A DNA stretch of 64,000 bases, taken from Nocardioides alpinus. Lineage in GTDB: Bacteria > Actinomycetota > Actinomycetes > Propionibacteriales > Nocardioidaceae. Below the pieces are notes generated by a model that had not been told where the DNA came from, did no database searches, and saw nothing but the letters and a program-made list of their open reading frames with translations. The position numbers and the translations under genes are program-made. Each line of letters starts with the position of its first letter. The first letter of the stretch is position 1. Of this stretch, positions 38,121 through 46,461 are shown piece after piece. The stretch lies in assembly GCF_900112035.1 (NCBI RefSeq), contig NZ_FOKC01000010.1, positions 1-64,000 on the forward strand. The letters run 5' to 3'.

Positions 38121-38668
38121 GGACGCACCCTCATGCCTGGGCGCTCACGGGGCAACGGATTTGAATGGTCTGACGACGTGCCTGTGGCCCGATCACCGGT
38201 GGTGTCGGGCTGTGGGGCGCTCAGGTTCGTCGGCGTGGGCGGTGGGTGACGGGGCCGGTGGTCACGGTGATCCCGGTCGGGAGGGTCCATTCGTAGGCCC
38301 CGTCCGGGAGGCGTCGGTAGGTGAAGGCACCGAAGGTCTTGGCCCGGTGATATCTGCGGCACAGCGGTGCGAGTGCGTCGGGACGGGTCTGGCCGGGCGG
38401 TCCGCCCTGGTCGACGGGGACATAGGTCTCGATGTGGTCGAGGTCGCAGGACTCCGCGTCACGCCCGCACCCGGGGTACACACAGGTGGTGTCGCGCAAC
38501 CGGACCGCGGCAGCCATCCGTGCCGGCGGGTCGTGGGCATCGACCGGCCCGATGGTGGCGTGGTCCACGACCGGTCTGATGGTCACCTTCCCCGCCGTGA
38601 GCAGCCACGACTGGAGCCGGCCCAGCAGCACCGGACCCAGCTTCGGTGACACCGCGACACCGCCCGAA

Positions 38669-38710
38669 CCCCACGATGAGCCCCACGATGAGCCCCACGG
38701 TGAGCCCCAG
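38669..38710. repeat. 12-bp minisatellite inside the DUF222/HNH gene
   Basis: The unit CCCCACGATGAG is repeated 3.5 times (units at 38669, 38681 and 38693, the last with one change). It encodes Trp-Gly-Ser-Ser/Pro repeats in the linker before the HNH domain. Because 12 is a multiple of 3, copy changes here would alter linker length without a frameshift. Confidence 0.85.
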
Positions 38711-39592
38711 GACGTACCGGTGTCGAGGAGGTCGCGGTCGGTGATGTGGAAGACCAGCACCACCTCACCCGAGCCACCCTTGCCACCCCAGCCACCCGAG
38801 CCACCCGAGCTACTCGAGGCGCCCTGGTGGGCGGGGTGGGGGCGGCGGAACGGGTTCGCGGCGTCGTGGGCGATGTCCTCGGCGGCCACCACCGCGGGGT
38901 CGTGCCCGGCGTCGGGGGCGGTGGGGTCGACGGCGAGGAGGTCGAGCGCGGCCTGGGGGTCGGCCAGGATCCCCACCGCGTGCGCACGACGCACATCCAG
39001 GCTCCCTGCGTGGCCGAGGGCACCGATCTGGTCGGCCATCACACCGACAGTGGAGTCGAACGCGACCAGGTCGGCCTCGTCGAGGACCATCCACGCCTCC
39101 CCCGTGCCGGGCGCGCCGGTGCCGTAACGGCACTCGACCTTGCGGGTGGCCATCGCCCGGTCGTGGTCGGCGACCGCGCGGTCGGGGTCGGCGTAGAGCC
39201 GGGCCTCGTGGATGAGCACCCCGATGCGGTGCGGGTTCAGCCGCTTCGGCTGCCACGCCAGGAGCCGGTCCGCGTGCCCGGCCGTAGCCAGGTCGAGGTC
39301 ACGCGAGACCCGCGCGGCCTCACGCCCCAGATGCGCCGGGACCCACAGCTCCCTCACCAGGGCCCACGTCCGGGGAAGCCGGTGCGCCAGGTCGAGCACC
39401 TCACCCACCAGCGCGAGCGCTGCCTCGTGGGAGAGCCGCAGCGCAGCGGCGAGCTCCATCACCGCGAACTCCGCCACCGCCGGCGAACCCACACCCGCGA
39501 TCGGGACCGCCCGCTCCCCGAACATCGCCGCCGCATACGACCCCGGCCACGGCATCCAGTCGCACTGCCACCCCGCCACACCTGCCCCGTCC

Positions 39593-39704
39593 GCAGGGTC
39601 CGCAGGGTCCGCAGCGTCCGCAGCGTCCGCAGCGTCCGCAGCGTTCCGCAGCGTCCGCAGCGTCCGCAGCGTCCGCGGCGTCTGCAGCGTCTGCAGCGTC
39701 TGCA
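39593..39704. repeat. 9-bp minisatellite with one 10-bp unit, causing the HNH frameshift
   Basis: About twelve units of GCAGCGTCC (variants GCAGGGTCC, GCGGCGTCT, GCAGCGTCT) run from 39593 to 39704. All are 9 bp except the unit at 39638-39647, which reads GCAGCGTTCC. On the coding strand the tract encodes Ala-Asp-Ala repeats. The single extra base splits the frame of the DUF222/HNH gene. Confidence 0.9.
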
Positions 39705-40002
39705 GGGTGGAGGTCATCACCGGACGGCACGTGGGCGTGGGCCCACGCCAGCGCCGACTCCAGGACCTCGACGTCGGCCTGCCGGCGAGACGTCATCGCA
39801 GCCACCGCACGCTCCAGCACCGGCCGGGCGGTGGCCCGGCTGCTCGGAGCTGCGGTGGTGGTGGTCATGGGAGAAGTCTCCCAGAGCCCACCGACACCCG
39901 GACCTGCAGAAACAGATCTGTGGAGAACCTTTTCGGATGCATGAGCGAACGCAAGACGGACACGAGGAGAGGCGCGAGGTGTTCTGGGTTTCGACACGGT
40001 CG

Positions 40003-40118
40003 CTGCGCGACCTGCTCAACCAGCGAACCCCCTGCGCGACCTGCTCAACCAGCGAACCCCCTGCGCGACCTGCTCAACCAGCGAACCCCCTGCGCGACCT
40101 GCTCAGTCAGCGAACGCG
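40003..40118. repeat. 29-bp tandem array of an intergenic repeat
   Basis: Units start at 40003, 40032, 40061 and 40090, a 29-bp period, with core CTGCGCGACCTGCTCAACCA. The first three copies are identical, the fourth diverges, and the array continues weakly to about 40118. Just upstream lies GGTTTCGACACGGTCG (39988-40003). Together they match the reverse orientation of the element at 46453-46588. The gap 39869-40143 between the HNH gene and gntR otherwise holds no gene. Confidence 0.9.
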
Positions 40119-40143
40119 ATGCGCGACCAGCCGCGCAAGCTGC

Positions 40144-40512
40144 TCAGCCGGCGGCGAGTGCTCGGCGTACGGCCTCGAGCGCCGCCGCGTCGGAGAGCCC
40201 GAGCGTCCGGGCGGTGTCGACGTACGACGCAGCAGCCGCACGCACCGAGCGCTCCACCCTGCGCCCCGCGACGAACGTCCCGGCCCGGCCGCGGGTCTCG
40301 ACGACGCCGAGGGCCTCGAGCTCCTTGTAGGAGCGGGCGACCGTGTTGGCGGCGAGATCGAGGGACGCGGCGAGCGTGCGCACCGGCGGCAGCCGGAACC
40401 CGGGCTCCAGCACACCCGACTCGACCTGGGCACGGATGGCGTCGCGCACCTGCTCGAAGGGCGGCACGCCCGAGGCCGGGTCCACGCCCAGCCGCAGCTC
40501 CTGGGGGCTCAC
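40144..40512 (-). CDS. GntR-family transcriptional regulator (short YtrA-like)
   Basis: This 122-residue protein has an N-terminal winged helix (PPFEQVRDAIRAQVESGVLE, then LPPVRTLAASLDLAANTVAR) and only about 45 helical residues after it, the short effector region of the YtrA branch. Its GTG start overlaps the folA stop as GTGA, so it is the third gene of a thyA-folA-gntR operon. The target is unknown; control of its own operon is a guess from context. Confidence 0.88.
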   Translation of the reverse strand: MSPQELRLGVDPASGVPPFEQVRDAIRAQVESGVLEPGFRLPPVRTLAASLDLAANTVARSYKELEALGVVETRGRAGTFVAGRRVERSVRAAAASYVDTARTLGLSDAAALEAVRRALAAG

Positions 40513-41009
40513 GCTGCTGGGGCCATCCGCTCGAGCCAGACCCGCTCGTAGCCGTCGAAGGACTCTCGCGCGGTCTCCACCCAGTCCCCGGCAGGGAACT
40601 GCGGGTAGTGCACGTCGCCCTCGGGCTCCAGGTCGACCTCGGTCAGCACCTGGTGCGTCGCCCAGGGCAGCAGCGCGGCGTAGACCTCGCCGCCGCCCGC
40701 GACCATCAGGTCACCGGGCTGGTCCGCGGCGAGCTCCAGCGCGTCCTCGACGGTGTGCGCGACGAGCACGCCGTCGTGGGCCCAGTCCGCGTGTCGGGTG
40801 AGCACGATCGTCGTACGCCCCGGGAGGGGGCGGCCGATCGACTCGAACGTCGTGCGGCCCATGAGCAGCGTGTGCCCCCAGGTCAGCTCCTTGAACTGTG
40901 CCTGCTCGCCCGGCAGCCGCCAGGGGATGTCGGGACCGTTGCCGATCACGCGGTTGCGCGCATGGGCAGCGACGAGCACCACGCGCTGGTCGGGTCGCGG
41001 ACCGCTCAT
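40509..41009 (-). CDS. folA: Dihydrofolate reductase
   Basis: The 166-residue enzyme reduces dihydrofolate to tetrahydrofolate with NADPH. Motifs include VVLVAAHARNRVIGNGPDIP and WRLPGEQAQFKELTWG (substrate site), LLMGRTTFESIGRPLPGR (NADPH site), and VAGGGEVYAALLPWA. Its ATG overlaps the thyA stop (ATGA), so the enzyme that uses up tetrahydrofolate and the one that regenerates it are translationally coupled. Confidence 0.96.
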   Translation of the reverse strand: MSGPRPDQRVVLVAAHARNRVIGNGPDIPWRLPGEQAQFKELTWGHTLLMGRTTFESIGRPLPGRTTIVLTRHADWAHDGVLVAHTVEDALELAADQPGDLMVAGGGEVYAALLPWATHQVLTEVDLEPEGDVHYPQFPAGDWVETARESFDGYERVWLERMAPAA

Positions 41010-41800
41010 ACGGCGATGGGCGCCTTGATGCCCGGGTGCGGGTCGTAGCCCTCGACCGCGATGTCCTCGAGGTCGAAGCCGTCGAGCTCGGTGATGGCCG
41101 GGTTGAGCACCAGCGAGGGCAGCGGCCGCGGCTCGCGGGTGAGCTGGAGCCGGGCCTGGTCGACGTGGTTGAGGTAGAGGTGCGCGTCGCCCATCGTGTG
41201 CACGAACTCCCCCACCTCGAGCCCGGTCACCTGGGCGACCATGTGCGTCAGCAGGGCGTACGACGCGATGTTGAACGGCACGCCGAGGAAGGTGTCGGCC
41301 GAGCGTTGGTAGAGCTGGCAGCTCAGCCGGCCGTCGGCGACGTAGAACTGGAAGAGCGTGTGGCACGGCGGCAGCGCCATGTCGTCGACGTCGGCGACGT
41401 TCCAGGCCGACACGATGTGGCGCCGGGAGTCGGGGTTGGTGCGGATGCCCTCGACGAGGCGGGCGACCTGGTCGACGTGCCGCCCGTCGGGGGTGGGCCA
41501 CGAGCGCCACTGGTAGCCGTAGACCGGCCCGAGGTCGCCGTTGTCGTCCGCCCACTCGTCCCAGATCGAGATGCCGCGGTCCTGCAGCCACTTCACGTTG
41601 GTGTCGCCGCGGAGGAACCACAGCAGCTCGCCGAACACCGACCGCGTGTGCACCTTCTTCGTCGTCACCAGAGGGAAGCCCTCGGCCAGGTCGAAGCGCA
41701 TCTGGTGCCCGAAGACGCTCAGCGTGCCGGTGCCGGTGCGGTCGGTCTTCTCGACGCCCTCGTCGAGGATCCGCTGGAGGAGGTCGAGGTAGGCGCGCAC
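41006..41800 (-). CDS. thyA: Thymidylate synthase
   Basis: The 264-residue ThyA makes dTMP from dUMP using methylene-tetrahydrofolate. The catalytic cysteine sits in LPPCHTLFQFYV near residue 146, and the dUMP/folate sites appear as QRSADTFLGVPFNIASYA and MGDAHLYLNH. The GTG start at 41800 gives the normal length; an AGGAGG sits 15 nt upstream, which is far for a ribosome site. It is the first gene of the thyA-folA-gntR operon. Confidence 0.97.
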   Translation of the reverse strand: MRAYLDLLQRILDEGVEKTDRTGTGTLSVFGHQMRFDLAEGFPLVTTKKVHTRSVFGELLWFLRGDTNVKWLQDRGISIWDEWADDNGDLGPVYGYQWRSWPTPDGRHVDQVARLVEGIRTNPDSRRHIVSAWNVADVDDMALPPCHTLFQFYVADGRLSCQLYQRSADTFLGVPFNIASYALLTHMVAQVTGLEVGEFVHTMGDAHLYLNHVDQARLQLTREPRPLPSLVLNPAITELDGFDLEDIAVEGYDPHPGIKAPIAV

Positions 41801-41819
41801 GGGACGACTCTACGACCTC

Positions 41820-42602
41820 CTACGACCGCGGGACGCGCGCCTCGACGTAGGCCGCCGAGGCCCCGAAGACCAGCACGCCGTCCTCCAGCAGTGGAGCGGC
41901 CAGCCGGTCGAGCTCCTCGCGCATCCGCACCTGCGTGTCGGGGTCCTGCGCCGCCCACACCACGCCGGTGTTCCCGACACCACCGGTGACGCCCGCCCAG
42001 AAGTCGTCGGGGCTCACCCGCCAGTCCCAGTCGACCATCCTGGCCTCCACCACCGGCGCGCCGGCCGCGGCGAACAGCTGGCCCAGCCCGTCGAGGCTGC
42101 GTTCGAAGTCGAGGTGCTCGGGCAGGCGTGGGATGACGGGCTCGACGGCGCCGCTCGCCTCCATGACCTCGCGGAACAGCGCACCGTGCACGGTGGGAGC
42201 CGACGTCCAGACGGTCGCCCGGACCGACCCGCCCGGTGCCGCGACGCGGACGAGCTCGCGCGACCCGGACCGGGGATCCTCGACGTGGTTGAGCACGAAG
42301 CTGGCGACGACGGTGTCGAAGCCGTCGTCGGCGAACGGCAGGTCGGGCAGGCCGGCCACGGTGACGTCGGTGCCCAGCCTCGACGCGGCGAGTGCGGCCA
42401 TGTCGGGGTCCAGGTCCACCGCGACCGCCTCGGTGCCGCCGTCGCGGGCGGCCCGCACGAGTGCACCGGTGCCGCAGCCGACGTCGAGCAGCCGCCCACC
42501 CGGGGGCAGTCCTGCGACCAGGGTCGGGATGCCTCCCGCGGTCAACCCCGCGAAGCTCTGCGCGTACGCCCGAGCCACACCCGTCCACAACGCCTCAGCC
42601 AC
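41820..42602 (-). CDS. Class I SAM-dependent methyltransferase (UbiE/Methyltransf_11 type)
   Basis: The 260-residue protein has the Rossmann motif LLDVGCGTGALVRAA (motif I), the acidic motif AVDLDPDM (motif II), and ADDGFDTVVASFVLNHVEDP (motifs IV-V). The substrate is unknown. The GTG at 42602 is the best start by domain position. It lies 19 bp upstream of thyA on the same strand and may share its transcript. Confidence 0.87.
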   Translation of the reverse strand: MAEALWTGVARAYAQSFAGLTAGGIPTLVAGLPPGGRLLDVGCGTGALVRAARDGGTEAVAVDLDPDMAALAASRLGTDVTVAGLPDLPFADDGFDTVVASFVLNHVEDPRSGSRELVRVAAPGGSVRATVWTSAPTVHGALFREVMEASGAVEPVIPRLPEHLDFERSLDGLGQLFAAAGAPVVEARMVDWDWRVSPDDFWAGVTGGVGNTGVVWAAQDPDTQVRMREELDRLAAPLLEDGVLVFGASAAYVEARVPRS

Positions 42603-42621
42603 GAGGCGCGACGCTAGACGA

Positions 42622-43482
42622 TCAGCGCAGACGGATCGAGCCGCCCGCGCCGAGGATCGTGACGGGCTCGCCGCACTTGCCTTCGGACATGCAGACCACC
42701 AGGGCGCGGCGTCCGGACTCCGACTGGCGCAGGGCGTCCTGCGCGCTGTCGCGACGCGACGAGTCGAGCAGGTAGGCCCACCCGCCGCCCGGGACGGGAG
42801 CGGCCTGGACCAGGACGTCGTACTGGGTGAAGGCGATGAACGTCGGTGCCTCCGGCGGGTCGTCCAGCGCCTCCGTGGAGTCGTGGCCGGTCGTCACGTC
42901 ACCGTCGGCGTCCACGTGCACGACGCTGCCCGAGCCGAGCCGGGCCACGACGCCGGAGCCGGAGGCGGCGAACTCCTCGATCTCCGGAAGCGTCACCACC
43001 ACGTCCTCGAGGTGGAGCTCACCCTGGGAGTACCAGACGACCGGCAGCTCGTTGGCCTCCTCGCGCACCTCGGCGGCCGGTGGCCGCGACGCCCACCACT
43101 GCCACCCGGTCGCGAGCACCGCGAGCACCAGCACCCCTGCTGCGGCGCGCACCAGTCCCCGTCGCCGACGCGCACCGCGCAGGGCCTCAGCCCGGGCGAA
43201 CCACGGCTCGGGCGGGTCGCGCGGATCGGAGGGGCGTACGCCGTGGGGTGCCGGCTCGCCCGGCCGCGCGGGCAGGCCGGTGCGCTCGCGCAGCTCTGCC
43301 CAGAGGCTGACGTCGACCTGCTCGTCGCGCACCCGGCGCGACCACGAGCGACGGCTCGCCAGCAGCGTCTCCGCCACCGCGATCCGGGCCGCTTCCGGCG
43401 CCACGTCCTCGTCCTCGAGCCCTCCGACGAGGTCGGTCCAGCGGGCCTCGACATAGCGGGTGAAGTCGGCGTTCACGGTCAC
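42622..43482 (-). CDS. Unknown membrane protein with a sigma-factor-like N-terminus
   Basis: I do not recognise a named family. The 286 residues begin with a helical cytoplasmic part (DFTRYVEARWTDLVGGLEDE, then AETLLASRRSWSRRVRDEQV) that resembles the start of actinobacterial SigE-type ECF sigma factors but lacks most of regions 2 and 4. One membrane helix (GLVRAAAGVLVLAVLATGWQ, about 112-131) follows, then a beta-rich extracytoplasmic domain of about 150 residues. It lies 20 bp upstream of the methyltransferase gene on the same strand. An anti-sigma or sensor role is conceivable but unproven. Confidence 0.7.
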   Translation of the reverse strand: MTVNADFTRYVEARWTDLVGGLEDEDVAPEAARIAVAETLLASRRSWSRRVRDEQVDVSLWAELRERTGLPARPGEPAPHGVRPSDPRDPPEPWFARAEALRGARRRRGLVRAAAGVLVLAVLATGWQWWASRPPAAEVREEANELPVVWYSQGELHLEDVVVTLPEIEEFAASGSGVVARLGSGSVVHVDADGDVTTGHDSTEALDDPPEAPTFIAFTQYDVLVQAAPVPGGGWAYLLDSSRRDSAQDALRQSESGRRALVVCMSEGKCGEPVTILGAGGSIRLR

Positions 43483-43520
43483 GACGTGTGCTTCGGTGCG
43501 AGGACCGGCCGCGGATGGGA

Positions 43521-43772
43521 TCAGGCGCTCAGCGACATCGGCCCGTAGACCTGGCGCTCGTGCTCGAAGAGCGTCACCGCGGCCACCCCGTGCTCCGCGA
43601 GCTCGGCCCAGATCTCGCCGACCCAGGACTCGGCGTCACCCTGCGTGCTGAAGCGCTGGTCGGCGTGCTCGGCGACCTCGACGACCTCGCCGGCCGCGTC
43701 CTCGAGCCGCCACCACCAGGGCCGGTCGGCGGCCGAGGGCTGCCGGAAGGTCGGGGGCTGTCCGGGGAGCAC
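43521..43772 (-). CDS. Small conserved-type protein, unknown function
   Basis: This is an 83-residue acidic soluble protein with PWWWRLEDAAGEVVEVAEHA and ESWVGEIWAELAEHGVAAVT, suggesting a compact alpha/beta fold. The GTG start lies 1 nt beyond the gcvT stop, so it is almost certainly co-translated with gcvT. I know of no function for it; position alone hints at a housekeeping accessory to gcvT. Confidence 0.7.
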   Translation of the reverse strand: MLPGQPPTFRQPSAADRPWWWRLEDAAGEVVEVAEHADQRFSTQGDAESWVGEIWAELAEHGVAAVTLFEHERQVYGPMSLSA

Positions 43773-43773
43773 G

Positions 43774-44898
43774 TCAGGACTCCTTCACCGACGGGTCGAC
43801 GAACGGCGGCTTCACGAGCTGGAAGATCTCGCGGCGGCCACGGATGTCGACGCCGACCTGCGCGTCCTCCGCCACCATCACCGGGATCAGCGCGAGCCCG
43901 ACACCCTTCCTGAGCGTCGGCGAGAAGGTGCCGGACGTGATGTCCGCCAGCGGCAAGTCCTGGGTGAGCGTGACGCCCATGCCGGGCCGCGGGATGCCGC
44001 GGCCGACGGCGATCAGGCCGCGCAGGCGCCGCTTCGGCCCCTCCTCCTTCACCTTCATGACGGCCTCGCGGCCCCAGAAGGCGTCCTTCTTCCAGCCGAC
44101 CGCCCACGACAGCCCGGCCTCGACCGGGTTGGTGTCGAGGCTGATGTCCTGGCCGTGGAGCGGGTAGCCCATCTCGGTGCGCAGCGTGTCGCGCGAGCCG
44201 AGGCCGCAGGCAGCGATGCCGTGCTCCTCGCCCGCCGCCATCAGCTGGTCCCAGAGCTCGCCGGCGGCCGCGTTGGCGACGACGAGCTCGTAGCCGCGCT
44301 CACCGGTGTAGCCGGTGCGGCAGACGACCACACCGAAGGCGTCGTCACCGGCACTCGCCGACTCGAACGGCGCCTCGACGAAGGACATGTAGTCGTGCCC
44401 GGTGGGCAGGCCGACCTTCTGCAGCACCTCGTCGGAGCGCGTGCCCTGGACGGCGAGGACGGCGTAGTCCTCGTGGTGGCTGACGACCTTGACGCCCTCG
44501 GGCGCGGCCTCCTGCAGCCGGCGTACGACCTCGGCGGTGTTGGCCGCATTGGGGATCAGCAGCACGTGCTCGTCGTCGTGCCAGTAGGCGATGAGGTCGT
44601 CGACGATGCCGCCGGACTCGTCGAGGCACAGCGTGTACTGCGCCTTGCCCGCCTCGATCTTGGCCAGGTCGTTGGAGAGGGTCGCGTTGACGAAGTCGGC
44701 GGCACCCGGACCGGACACCATCGCCTTGCCGAGGTGGCTCACGTCGAAGATGCCGACGGACTCGCGCACGGCCGTGTGCTCCTTGACCACGCCGCTCGGA
44801 TACTCGAGCGGCATCGACCATCCACCGAACTCGGCGAACTTGGCGCCGAGGGCCTCGTGACGGTCGTGGAGGGGCGACTGCTTGAGCGTTCCGGCCAT
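43774..44898 (-). CDS. gcvT: Glycine cleavage system T protein (aminomethyltransferase)
   Basis: The 374-residue enzyme transfers the aminomethyl carbon from lipoylated H protein to tetrahydrofolate. The N-terminus reads LKQSPLHDRHEALGAKFAEF and GGWSMPLEYPSGV; the folate-binding region contains SHLGKAMVSGPGA and QYTLCLDESGGIVDDLI, all typical. The ATG at 44898 is preferred to a TTG at 44907, with AGGT 8-9 nt upstream. It is divergent from pepA, the same gcvT/pepA arrangement known in mycobacteria. Confidence 0.96.
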   Translation of the reverse strand: MAGTLKQSPLHDRHEALGAKFAEFGGWSMPLEYPSGVVKEHTAVRESVGIFDVSHLGKAMVSGPGAADFVNATLSNDLAKIEAGKAQYTLCLDESGGIVDDLIAYWHDDEHVLLIPNAANTAEVVRRLQEAAPEGVKVVSHHEDYAVLAVQGTRSDEVLQKVGLPTGHDYMSFVEAPFESASAGDDAFGVVVCRTGYTGERGYELVVANAAAGELWDQLMAAGEEHGIAACGLGSRDTLRTEMGYPLHGQDISLDTNPVEAGLSWAVGWKKDAFWGREAVMKVKEEGPKRRLRGLIAVGRGIPRPGMGVTLTQDLPLADITSGTFSPTLRKGVGLALIPVMVAEDAQVGVDIRGRREIFQLVKPPFVDPSVKES

Positions 44899-44940
44899 GC
44901 CGCGCAACCTACCGCAGCGTCCGAGACGTCAGGACTCCCC

Positions 44941-44946
44941 TAACAT
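44941..44946 (+). promoter_or_regulatory. -10 element of pepA, leaderless
   Basis: TAACAT ends 6 nt before the pepA GTG, the spacing expected if transcription starts on the first base of the start codon. No Shine-Dalgarno precedes the gene. Confidence 0.6.
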
Positions 44947-44952
44947 GCGCGG

Positions 44953-46461
44953 GTGACCTCGTACTCGCTCCGCAGCGCCAGCCCCGCCAAGACCCGCGCC
45001 GACGCCGTCGTCGTGGGAGTCGTCGCCGGCGACAAGGGACCACAGCTCTGCGACGCCGCGGCCGACGTCGCGAAGGCGTACGGCCGCCGCCTGCGGCCCT
45101 TCCTCTCCACGATGGGCGTGACCGGCAAGGCGGGCGAGGCGGTCAAGGCGCCGACGCGCGACGAGGTCAACGCGCCGCTGCTCGTGTTCGTCGGCCTCGG
45201 CGACGACGCAGGCGACCCGGTCGCCGTACGACGTGCCGCCGGCGTCGCGGCCCGCAGCGTCGCCAACGCGGCCTCGGTCGCCCTCGCCCTGCCGAGCGAG
45301 ACCCCCGAGCTCATCGAGGCGGTCGTCGAGGGCCACCGGCTCGGCGGCTACACCTTCACCGCCTACAAGTCGAAGAAGAGCGAGACCACCGAGCCTGCCG
45401 ACGTCGTCGTGCTCAGCCCCATCGCACGCCGCGCCGAGGCGGTCGCCGCCCTCGAGCGCGCCGAGATCCTGGCCGACGCGGTCGTGCTGTGCCGCGACTG
45501 GGTCAACATGCCGCCCAGGGACTGCACTCCCCCGCTGCTCGCCGACCTGGTGACCGCGGCGCACAAGGACGTCACCAAGGGTCGCGGCGCCCCGAAGGTC
45601 AAGCTCGAGGTCTTCGACCACGAGCAGCTCGCCGCGATGGGCTGCGGCGGCATCCTCAGCGTCGGCGACTCCTCCGAGTCCCCGTCCCGCCTGGCCAAGC
45701 TGACCTGGGCGCCCAAGGACGCGGTGGTGCACCTCGCGCTGGTCGGCAAGGGCGTCACCTTCGACTCCGGCGGCCTCACCATCAAGCCGTCGTCGAGCAT
45801 GGTGAACATGAAGGGCGACATGGCCGGCGCGGCGAGCGTCGTCGCCGCCACCCTCGCCATCGCGCGCCTCGGACTGCCGATCAAGGTGACCGCGTTCGCC
45901 CCGATGGCGGAGAACATGGTGTCGGCCACCGCGACGCGTCCCGGCGACGTGATCACCATGCACAACGGCACGACCGTCGAGATCGCCAACACCGACGCCG
46001 AGGGCCGGATGCTGCTGGGCGACGCGCTGTCGCTGGCGGTGGACGAGAAGCCCGACGTCGTGATCGACATCGCCACCCTCACCGGCCACATGCAGCTCGC
46101 CCTGGGCGACAAGGTCGGCGCCGTGATGGGCACCGACGACCAGGTGCCCGCGGTCCTTGCCGCCGGAGTCGCGGCCGGCGAGCAGCACTGGCGGATGCCG
46201 GTCCCCGAGGAGATGAAGGAGCGGATCAGCAGCTCCAAGGTCGCCGACCTGCTCCAGCACGACTGGGTCCGCTGGGGCGGCGGCCTCTACGCCTCGGCGT
46301 TCCTGCGCGAGTTCACCGGCGGCCTGCCGTGGGCGCACCTCGACATCGCCGGCAAGGAGATGAACCTCGGCGGCCCGTACGGCCACGTCCCCTCGGGCGC
46401 GACCGGGTTCGGCGTCACCACGCTCGTCGAGCTCGCCCGGGAGATGTCCGCCGCTGGTTGA
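44953..46461 (+). CDS. pepA: Leucyl aminopeptidase (M17)
   Basis: The 502-residue cytosolic aminopeptidase removes N-terminal residues using two metal ions. Metal and catalytic motifs are VGKGVTFDSGGLTIKPSSSM (about 263-282), KGDMAGAA, and NTDAEGRMLLGDALSLA (about 346-362). The GTG start is set by a -10 hexamer 6 nt upstream. The last two codons and the TGA stop lie in the first unit of the 32-bp tandem array (46453-46588), so the repeat has replaced or extended the natural gene end. Confidence 0.95.
   Translation: MTSYSLRSASPAKTRADAVVVGVVAGDKGPQLCDAAADVAKAYGRRLRPFLSTMGVTGKAGEAVKAPTRDEVNAPLLVFVGLGDDAGDPVAVRRAAGVAARSVANAASVALALPSETPELIEAVVEGHRLGGYTFTAYKSKKSETTEPADVVVLSPIARRAEAVAALERAEILADAVVLCRDWVNMPPRDCTPPLLADLVTAAHKDVTKGRGAPKVKLEVFDHEQLAAMGCGGILSVGDSSESPSRLAKLTWAPKDAVVHLALVGKGVTFDSGGLTIKPSSSMVNMKGDMAGAASVVAATLAIARLGLPIKVTAFAPMAENMVSATATRPGDVITMHNGTTVEIANTDAEGRMLLGDALSLAVDEKPDVVIDIATLTGHMQLALGDKVGAVMGTDDQVPAVLAAGVAAGEQHWRMPVPEEMKERISSSKVADLLQHDWVRWGGGLYASAFLREFTGGLPWAHLDIAGKEMNLGGPYGHVPSGATGFGVTTLVELAREMSAAG

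Larger units (their letters stand above)
38221..39868 (-). pseudogene. DUF222/HNH endonuclease (13E12 family), frameshifted in a minisatellite
   Basis: Two adjacent frames carry one protein. The N-terminal part starts at the ATG at 39868 (GGGAG 8-9 nt upstream) with MTTTTAAPSSRATARPVLER and reaches an Ala-Asp-Ala repeat. The C-terminal frame continues from the same repeat as GAGVAGWQCDWMPWPGS, contains DUF222, and ends with an HNH region (VYPGCGRDAESCDLDHIETY ... CRRYHRAKT). A 9-bp tandem repeat at the junction contains one 10-bp unit with an extra T (39644/39645). Removing that base restores a 548-residue frame. DUF222/HNH proteins are the REP13E12-type family of actinobacteria, possibly mobile nucleases. 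It could be a real inactivation, a phase-variable switch, or a sequencing error. Confidence 0.82.

Noticed and set aside
40003..40118. Possible CRISPR array
   Set aside because: The 29-bp units are head-to-tail with no unique spacers and no cas genes are near; the same holds for 46453-46588.
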